37,463 nt of DNA. Origin: Alphaproteobacteria bacterium. GTDB lineage: Bacteria > Pseudomonadota > Alphaproteobacteria > Rhodobacterales > Rhodobacteraceae. Shown here piece by piece: positions 32,005 through 37,463 of the stretch. Each line of letters starts with the position of its first letter. The stretch's first letter is position 1. The position numbers and the translations under genes were made by a program. The stretch is taken from positions 1-37,463 of the forward strand of contig JAAAPD010000021.1 of assembly GCA_009908505.1 (NCBI GenBank), in the 5' to 3' direction. Below the pieces are notes generated by a model. It was given only the letters and a program-made list of their open reading frames with translations, did no database searches and was not told the origin of the DNA.

Positions 32005-33782
32005 TCGAGCTTTTTGACCTTGGCCGGAATGCCGATGCCATTGTGACCCTGACCATCGTCGTGGTCATGTTCCTGCTGTTCCTGCGCGAAACCTTCCCGA
32101 CCGAGGTGGTGGCCATTGCCGGGGTCGCGCTGATGCTGGTGGCCGGTGTGCTGCCCTACGAGCAGGCGCTGACGGTCCTGTCCAACCCCGCCCCCTGGAC
32201 CATCGCGGCGATGTTCCTTGTCATGGGCGGGCTGGTGCGGACCGGATCGCTCGATGCGCTGACCACGCTGGCCGACCGCCGGGTGCGCACCAATCCGCGC
32301 CAGACCATGGTGATGGTGTTCGGCTTCGTCATCGTGGCCAGCGCGATCATGAACAACACGCCCGTGGTGGTGGTGATGATTCCCGTCTTCGTGCAACTTG
32401 CCCGCACGCTTGGCCTGTCGGCCTCCAAGCTGCTGATCCCGCTGTCCTACGCGGCGATCATGGGCGGCACGCTAACGCTGATCGGCACCTCTACCAACCT
32501 GCTGGTCGATGGTGTGGCCCGGACCCAGGGCCTGGCCCCCTTCACGATTTTCGAGGTCACGCCGGTGGCGCTGGTGGTGGTCGGCTGGGGGTTGATCTAC
32601 CTGACCCTGGTCGCGCCGCGCCTGCTGCCCGAACGGGACAGCATGGCGAACCTCTTGTCCGACCGCTCGAAGATGCGTTTCTTCACCGAGGCGGTGATCC
32701 CCCCCGACAGCAACCTGATCGGGCGAGAGGTGCTGGGCGTGCAACTGTTCAAGCGCGAAGGCGTGCGTCTCATCGACGTGATCCGCGGCGACACCTCGCT
32801 TCGCCGCGACCTGCAAGGCGTCGAATTGCAGGTCGGCGACCGGGTGGTGCTGCGCACGGCGATGACCGAACTTCTCAGCCTGCAACGCAACAAGTCGCTG
32901 CGCCGGGTGGACCAGGTCAGCGCGGTGGAAACCCAGACGGTCGAGGTGCTGATCACGCCGGGCTGCAAGATGGTGGGCCGCCGCCTTGGCGCGTTGCGCC
33001 TGCGGCGTCGCTATGGCGTCTACGTGCTGGCAGTGCACCGGCGCAGCCAGAATATCGGCCGGCAGTTGGATGACCTGACCGTGCGGGTGGGCGACACGCT
33101 GCTTCTGGAAGGCGCGCCCGAGGATATCAGGCGCCTTGCAGACGACCAGAACCTTGTCGACGTCTCGACCCCCTCGGCCAAGGAATTCCGCCGCAGCCAC
33201 GCGCCCATCGCCATCGGGGCGCTGCTGGCCATCGTCACCCTGGCCGCGCTGGGCGTGGCGCCGATCCTGTTCCTGGCCGTCGTGGCCGTGGCCGTCGTCC
33301 TGGTCACGGGCTGCATCGACGCCGAAGAGGCGTTTTCCTTCATCGAGGGACGCCTGCTGGCGCTGATCTTCGCGATGCTGGCCATCGGCGCGGCCCTGCA
33401 GGCTTCGGGCGCGGTCGAGCTGATCGTCAGCGCCGTGGCACCGGGGCTGCAGAACCTGCCGCCCTTCCTGATCGTCTGGGCCATCTACCTGCTGACCAGC
33501 ATCCTGACGGAATTGGTGTCCAACAACGCCGTCGCCGTGGTCGTCACCCCCATCGCCATCGGGCTGGGCCAGGCCATGGGGATCGACCCCCGCGGGCTGG
33601 TCGTGGCGGTGATGATCGCGGCCTCGGCCAGTTTCGCCACACCCATCGGCTACCAGACCAACACGCTGGTCTACGGGCCGGGCGGCTACAGGTTCACCGA
33701 TTTCCTGCGCGTGGGCATCCCTCTGAACCTGACCGTTGGCCTGCTGGCCTCGGCGCTGATCCCCTGGGTCTGGCCGCTGTGA
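32001..33782 (+). CDS. SLC13-family permease with two TrkA_C domains (first)
   Basis: The product has 593 residues. A membrane half (about 10-215) carries NNTPVVVVMIPVF and LIPLSYAAIMGGTLTLIGTSTNLLVDGV, the anion/Na site. Two TrkA_C (RCK-C) domains occupy about 220-300 and 310-390 (VIPPDSNLIGREV; VLITPGCKMVGRRLGALRLRRRYGVYVLAVHR). The second membrane half ends LVSNNAVAVVVTPIAIGLGQ and PIGYQTNTLVYGPGGYRFTDFLRVGIPLNL. This layout occurs in sulfate- or anion-transporting permeases, and the substrate is not predictable. A paralogue of the same design lies at 35411-37189. Confidence 0.9.
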   Translation: MIELFDLGRNADAIVTLTIVVVMFLLFLRETFPTEVVAIAGVALMLVAGVLPYEQALTVLSNPAPWTIAAMFLVMGGLVRTGSLDALTTLADRRVRTNPRQTMVMVFGFVIVASAIMNNTPVVVVMIPVFVQLARTLGLSASKLLIPLSYAAIMGGTLTLIGTSTNLLVDGVARTQGLAPFTIFEVTPVALVVVGWGLIYLTLVAPRLLPERDSMANLLSDRSKMRFFTEAVIPPDSNLIGREVLGVQLFKREGVRLIDVIRGDTSLRRDLQGVELQVGDRVVLRTAMTELLSLQRNKSLRRVDQVSAVETQTVEVLITPGCKMVGRRLGALRLRRRYGVYVLAVHRRSQNIGRQLDDLTVRVGDTLLLEGAPEDIRRLADDQNLVDVSTPSAKEFRRSHAPIAIGALLAIVTLAALGVAPILFLAVVAVAVVLVTGCIDAEEAFSFIEGRLLALIFAMLAIGAALQASGAVELIVSAVAPGLQNLPPFLIVWAIYLLTSILTELVSNNAVAVVVTPIAIGLGQAMGIDPRGLVVAVMIAASASFATPIGYQTNTLVYGPGGYRFTDFLRVGIPLNLTVGLLASALIPWVWPL

Positions 33783-34681
33783 TGTCCGAAGGCATGTCCC
33801 CTTATTTGCGCGGCTTCCTGATCACGCTGTTCGGCGTGCTGGTCATTTCGCCCGATACGCTGCTGATCCGCCTGATCGAGGCCGACCACTGGGCGCAGCT
33901 TTTCTGGCGCGGCACGCTCAGCGGGCTGGCGGTTCTGGTCGGCATTGCCCTGGTCACGCGCGGGCGTGGTTTGCGGCCGCTGCTGCGCCCGACGCGGGCC
34001 GACCTGCTGATGGCGGTTGTTTACGGCTCGGGCAATATCGCCTTCGTCTATTCGGCGACCCATACGCTGGTTGCCAATACGCTGTTCCTGCTGTCCACCT
34101 CGCCGGTCTTCGCGGCCCTGATCGCGCGGTTCGTCCTGAAAGAGACGGTCGGCCTGCGCACGGTCCTGACAATCGCGGCCACCATCGTGGGCATCGCGGT
34201 GATCGCCAGCGGGTCGCTGGGCGGGGGCGGGGGCACGATCGAGGGCGACCTGGCCGCGCTCTGGGCCGCGGTGGCGCTGGCGGTGACCTTTTCCATCGCG
34301 CGCCGGCAAATGGGCCGGTCCATGGTGCCGGCGATGGGGGCGGGGGCGATCCTGGCGGGGCTGACCGCCGGGGCGCTGGCCCCCACCGTGATGATCCCCG
34401 AAGGCGACCGGATCTGGATGGGCCTGATGGGGCTATGGGTGGTGCCCGTGGCCTTTGCCTGCCTGACCACCGGCCCGCGCTACCTGCCGGCCGCCGATGT
34501 CGGCCTTCTGATGCTGCTGGAGGCGGTGTTCGGCCCGCTGCTGGTCTGGTGGGTGCTGGGCGAAGACCCCGGCCCGCGCACCCTGTTGGGCGGGGCCATC
34601 GTGCTGGGCGCGATGGTGGTCAGCAACCTGTGGCTCTTGGTGCGGGGACGACGGCGACGCGGCCAGCCCGCGAATACTTAG
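33782..34681 (+). CDS. EamA/DMT-family transporter (second)
   Basis: The product has 299 residues with ten hydrophobic segments in two EamA repeats. It starts MSEGMSPYLRGFLITLFGVLVISPDTLLIRLIEADHWAQLFWRGTLSG and contains YGSGNIAFVYSATHTLVANTLFLLSTSPVFAALIARFVLKE. ATG 33782 overlaps the stop of the SLC13 gene by one base; a GTG at 33779 is also in frame. It differs clearly from the first DMT gene of the operon, so it is not a recent duplicate. Its stop overlaps that of the opposing GATase gene by four bases (TTAG). Confidence 0.88.
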   Translation: MSEGMSPYLRGFLITLFGVLVISPDTLLIRLIEADHWAQLFWRGTLSGLAVLVGIALVTRGRGLRPLLRPTRADLLMAVVYGSGNIAFVYSATHTLVANTLFLLSTSPVFAALIARFVLKETVGLRTVLTIAATIVGIAVIASGSLGGGGGTIEGDLAALWAAVALAVTFSIARRQMGRSMVPAMGAGAILAGLTAGALAPTVMIPEGDRIWMGLMGLWVVPVAFACLTTGPRYLPAADVGLLMLLEAVFGPLLVWWVLGEDPGPRTLLGGAIVLGAMVVSNLWLLVRGRRRRGQPANT

Positions 34682-35406
34682 CCATATCGCTCAACGAAAT
34701 TCCGCAGGATACGTTCGGGCACGGTCACATCCGCCGCGCGGCACATGGTGATCAGGTCATTGGCGGTTTCCGGCGGGAAGTAGCCGCGATCCTTGTAGAT
34801 GCGGATGCGGGTTTCGAACCCGGCCGCATCGGCCTCGGGGTGGAACTGGGTGGCATAGACGTTCTGGCCATGCCGGATCATCTGGAACGGGCAGGGGCCG
34901 CTTTCCAGCACGTGCACGGCGCCGTCGGGCAGGTGCTGCACCGCCTCCTTGTGGCCGACGAAGGCATCGAATTCACCAGGCAGACCATCGAGCAAGGGGT
35001 CCTCTGCGACGACACGGCAAGTCACCGCGCCCACGGGTTCCCCGTATTTGTCCTTCGAGACCTCCGCCCCCAGGTGATGGGCCAGGATGCCGATCCCGTA
35101 GCAGCAGCCCATGAAGGGAAAGTCGCGCGCCGTGATCTCGGGCATCAGCGACAGGCAGGCGGCCTCGATATGGGCCTCGACCGGCGTCTTGTCCTCGGGC
35201 GCGTCGCTGACGCAGCCCGGCCCGCCGCCCACGATGACGCCGGCATAGTCGGAAAGGTCCAGCGCATCGGGCAGATCGTCCTGGTCCAGCCGGACGCGGT
35301 GCGCCCGGTCCGGTGTCAGCCCGCCCTTGCGCAGGATCGCGGCGAACTCGTCATCGCTCGCCTCGGTTTCGGGGCGCAGTTGCAGGATCAGGAAGGGCTT
35401 GGTCAT
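34678..35406 (-). CDS. Class I glutamine amidotransferase domain protein
   Basis: The product has 242 residues from ATG 35406 (a GTG at 35409 is in frame). It has the GATase1 elbow FMGCCYGIG with nucleophile Cys102, and H189/E191 in ATQFHPEAD. It stands alone without a synthetase domain, as in GuaA-like 'glutamine amidotransferase' proteins that act on gamma-glutamyl compounds (PuuD or GATase1 YfeJ-like). It starts just after the SLC13 gene stop on the same strand, so both are likely cotranscribed. The substrate is unknown. Confidence 0.88.
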   Translation of the reverse strand: MTKPFLILQLRPETEASDDEFAAILRKGGLTPDRAHRVRLDQDDLPDALDLSDYAGVIVGGGPGCVSDAPEDKTPVEAHIEAACLSLMPEITARDFPFMGCCYGIGILAHHLGAEVSKDKYGEPVGAVTCRVVAEDPLLDGLPGEFDAFVGHKEAVQHLPDGAVHVLESGPCPFQMIRHGQNVYATQFHPEADAAGFETRIRIYKDRGYFPPETANDLITMCRAADVTVPERILRNFVERYG

Positions 35407-35410
35407 CACT

Positions 35411-37189
35411 TCACAGCGGCCAGAAGGTCAGGATGGCCGGGATAGACACCGCCACGATCAGGATTTCAAGGGGCAGGCCCATGCGCCAGTAATCCCCGAA
35501 CCCGTAGCCGCCGGGGCCCAGGATCAGCGTGTTGTTCTTGTGCCCGATCGGTGTGAGGAAGGCCGAGGAGGCCGCCACGGCCACCGCCATCAGGAACGGG
35601 TCGGGCGAGACATCGAGCGTGCGCGCCATCTCGATCCCCACCGGGGCGGCGACGATGGTGGTCGCGGTGTTATTGAGCACGTCCGACAGGGTCATGGTGA
35701 CGACCATCAGGACCGTCAGGATCGCCCAGGCCGGCAAATCGCCTGTCAGACCGGTCAGGGCGTTGGCGATCAGCTGGGTGCCGCCTGCGTCCTCCAGCGC
35801 GGCGCCCAGCGGGATCATCGAACCCAGCAGAACCACGACGGGCCACTCCACGTGATCGTAAAGCTCTGACAGGGGCACGATACGGGTGAGGGCATAGATC
35901 GACACGACGATCCCCAGCGCCACGGGCAGGTAGACCAACCCGAAAGAGGCCGCCGCCACCGCCCCGCCAAAGGTTCCGATGGCCAGCCACATCTTGCTGT
36001 CGGCGGTCACCGACAGCCCGCGGTCGGCCAGCGGCAGGCAGCCCAGCCAGTCGGCCACGTCCGCCGCCCGGGCCGAGGGGGCCAGCAACAGCAGGATGTC
36101 GCCCGGCTGCACCTTGGTCTTGCGCATCTGGGTGCGGATCGCCTTGCCCTTGCGCGACACGCCCAGCAGAACGGTCTGATGGCGCCAGAGCAACCCGACC
36201 GCCTGCGCCGTCTTTCCGGCGATGCGTGCGCCCTCGGGCACCACCACTTCGATCACGGTCAGCCCGTCGCCCTCGGCCTCCAGCTTGTCGGCGTTTTCCT
36301 TGGTGGTGAATTTCAGCGACAGCGCGGTGCGGAATTCGTCCAGCGCGCCCGGCGCGGCCTCCAGCACAAGGATATCGTCGCCCTGTAGCACCGCGTTCGC
36401 GGCAGCGCCGTAGCGCCGCTTGCCGTCGCGGATCAGGCCCAGGATGGCCACGTCGTTCTTCTCGGCGGTCTCGTAGAGCTCGCCCAGGCGCCGGCCGATC
36501 AGCTTGCTGTCGGTGGGAACGATCAGCTCGGCCAGGTAGTCGGCATAGCTTTCGGCCATGGCGCCGGCGGTGGCCCCGTCCTGGGCGGGGATCAGCCGCC
36601 AGCCGACAAGGGCGACGAAGGCCAGTCCCGCCAGCGCCGTCACCGCGCCCACCGGCGCGAAATCGAACATCGCGAAAGGCGCACCAAGGCTGTCTTCGCG
36701 GATCGAGGCGATGATGATGTTGGGGGGCGTGCCGATCAGCGTGGCCATGCCGCCCAGGATCGTCGCGAAACTCAGCGGCATCAGCGACAGGCCCGGCGCG
36801 CGCCCGGCCTTGCGCGCGGTCTGGATGTCCACCGGCATCAGCAGGGCCAGCGCGGCCACATTGTTCATGAAGGCCGAGAGCACGCCGCCGATCCCGCCCA
36901 TGATGGTGATATGCGCGCCCAGGCTGCGGGTGCTGTCGATCATGGTCCGGGTGATCAGGTAGACCGCGCCCGAGCGCACCAGCCCGGCCGAGACGATCAG
37001 CACCAAGGCCACGATGATCGTGGCCGGGTGGCCGAAGCCGGAAAAGGCGTCGTCCACCTTCACCAGGCCCAGCAGCACGGCCACCATGAGCGCCCCGAAG
37101 GCCACGAGATCATAGCGGATGCGCCCCCAAAGAAGCAGGGCGAAGATAAGGGCGAAGAGCGCGAAAAGAAGGGTCTGGTCACTGGTCAT
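35411..37189 (-). CDS. SLC13-family permease with two TrkA_C domains (second)
   Basis: The product has 592 residues with the same layout as the gene at 32001: a membrane half with GVLSAFMNNVAALALLMPV and LMPLSFATILGGMATLIGTPPNIIIASI, two TrkA_C domains (about 205-285 and 295-380; LIVPTDSKLIGRRLGEL; VVVPEGARIAGKTAQAVGLLWRHQTVLLGVSR), then a second membrane half with LSDVLNNTATTIVAAPVGIEMA and PIGHKNNTLILGPGGYGFGDYWRMGLPLEIL. The GTPPN motif is closer to the usual SLC13 SNT/TPPN consensus than the GTSTN of the paralogue, suggesting different substrates. The GATase gene follows within a few bases. Confidence 0.9.
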   Translation of the reverse strand: MTSDQTLLFALFALIFALLLWGRIRYDLVAFGALMVAVLLGLVKVDDAFSGFGHPATIIVALVLIVSAGLVRSGAVYLITRTMIDSTRSLGAHITIMGGIGGVLSAFMNNVAALALLMPVDIQTARKAGRAPGLSLMPLSFATILGGMATLIGTPPNIIIASIREDSLGAPFAMFDFAPVGAVTALAGLAFVALVGWRLIPAQDGATAGAMAESYADYLAELIVPTDSKLIGRRLGELYETAEKNDVAILGLIRDGKRRYGAAANAVLQGDDILVLEAAPGALDEFRTALSLKFTTKENADKLEAEGDGLTVIEVVVPEGARIAGKTAQAVGLLWRHQTVLLGVSRKGKAIRTQMRKTKVQPGDILLLLAPSARAADVADWLGCLPLADRGLSVTADSKMWLAIGTFGGAVAAASFGLVYLPVALGIVVSIYALTRIVPLSELYDHVEWPVVVLLGSMIPLGAALEDAGGTQLIANALTGLTGDLPAWAILTVLMVVTMTLSDVLNNTATTIVAAPVGIEMARTLDVSPDPFLMAVAVAASSAFLTPIGHKNNTLILGPGGYGFGDYWRMGLPLEILIVAVSIPAILTFWPL

Positions 37190-37242
37190 GACCAGAGCCT
37201 ATTGCGCCCGGCGCGCGGCGTCCATCTGCCGATTGGCCCGGC

Positions 37243-37463
37243 TCAGACGAAGGGGGCGACGGCGCTTTCGGGCTCGGGCTGGGCCAGGGCGACGGCCTCG
37301 TCCAGGTCGATGCTCTTGTCGAACAGGGCCCGCCCGATGATCGTGCCCGCCACCTGCGGGACGTATTTGAGCGTGCTGATATCGTCGAGCGTGCGGATCG
37401 TGCCGCGGGCGATGACCGGCGTGCGCGACGCCTCGGCGACACGGGTGGCCAAGGACACCGAGG
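37243..37463 (-). CDS. hisA: HisA, phosphoribosylformimino-AICAR-ribotide isomerase (3' part only)
   Basis: About 73 C-terminal residues lie in the window and the gene continues past the right edge. SRTPVIARGTIRTLDDISTLKYVPQVAGTIIGRALFDKSIDLDEAVALAQ matches the last strand-helix pairs of the HisA barrel (VIARGG..., the phosphate-binding GTIIGRAL). HisA interconverts ProFAR and PRFAR in histidine synthesis. The window fragment has no start codon of its own; it is cut by the window end. 53 bases separate its stop from the SLC13 start. Confidence 0.85.
   Translation of the reverse strand, partial: SVSLATRVAEASRTPVIARGTIRTLDDISTLKYVPQVAGTIIGRALFDKSIDLDEAVALAQPEPESAVAPFV

Overview
The window looks like chromosomal DNA from a high-GC alphaproteobacterium, most likely the Rhodobacteraceae/Roseobacter group. 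The grounds are uniformly GC-rich codon use, an A-type RNase P RNA of alphaproteobacterial look, a DUF1127 protein beside a LysR regulator, a DUF2927 lipoprotein, and intergenic elements of the 'GC hairpins + CCGGG(G/A)TATTT + AAGAA' kind that I associate with this family. The species cannot be named from sequence alone. No tRNA, rRNA, IS element, prophage or CRISPR array was seen. Nearly everything is chromosomal housekeeping and metabolism, with a few accessory or decayed loci.

Left part (1-6.1 kb). A truncated Hsp20 remnant is followed by a compact minus-strand operon, read from 5928 down to 307: a small two-helix membrane protein, an XpaC-like protein, a TelA/YaaN-family protein, a DUF2927 lipoprotein, an SPFH protein with a C-terminal GYF_2-like domain, and a double zinc-ribbon membrane protein. 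The first four genes are translationally coupled or nearly so. The set joins families that sit in two separate Bacillus loci (xpaC-yaaN and the PspA-associated ydjG/ydjI genes). It is the best candidate here for an under-described system, probably acting at the envelope.

Middle-left (6-12 kb). RNA and translation functions: an RluB-type pseudouridine synthase divergent from tRNA adenosine deaminase TadA, then a UPF0173 metallo-hydrolase divergent from a ceramidase-like membrane hydrolase, then gatC-gatA, an Excalibur-type lipoprotein, an AmiD/AmpD-like amidase and rnpB.

Middle (12.6-19.9 kb). Carbohydrate and central metabolism: a YghZ-like aldo/keto reductase and a GH43 beta-xylosidase, a glutathione S-transferase gene that appears frameshifted by one missing C, PEP synthase divergent from rpmG (L33, with a clear terminator), a small unknown protein and a MAPEG protein.

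Middle-right (19.9-28 kb). Bax-inhibitor-1 family protein, DUF1127 protein divergent from a LysR regulator with a TCA-N7-TGA operator candidate between them, a quinone oxidoreductase overlapping the LysR gene tail to tail, an XRE regulator, HisN-type phosphatase, and a purine section in which an Atz/Trz-type (8-oxoguanine) deaminase and guanine deaminase converge on a small CAP-domain lipoprotein.

Right part (28-37.4 kb). mgtE-5-FTHF cyclo-ligase are coupled. After a composite repeat element come ymdB-like phosphoesterase, DMT transporter, SLC13/TrkA_C permease and second DMT transporter, all overlapping by 1-4 bases. They converge on a GATase1 protein and a second SLC13/TrkA_C permease. The 3' end of hisA runs off the right edge.
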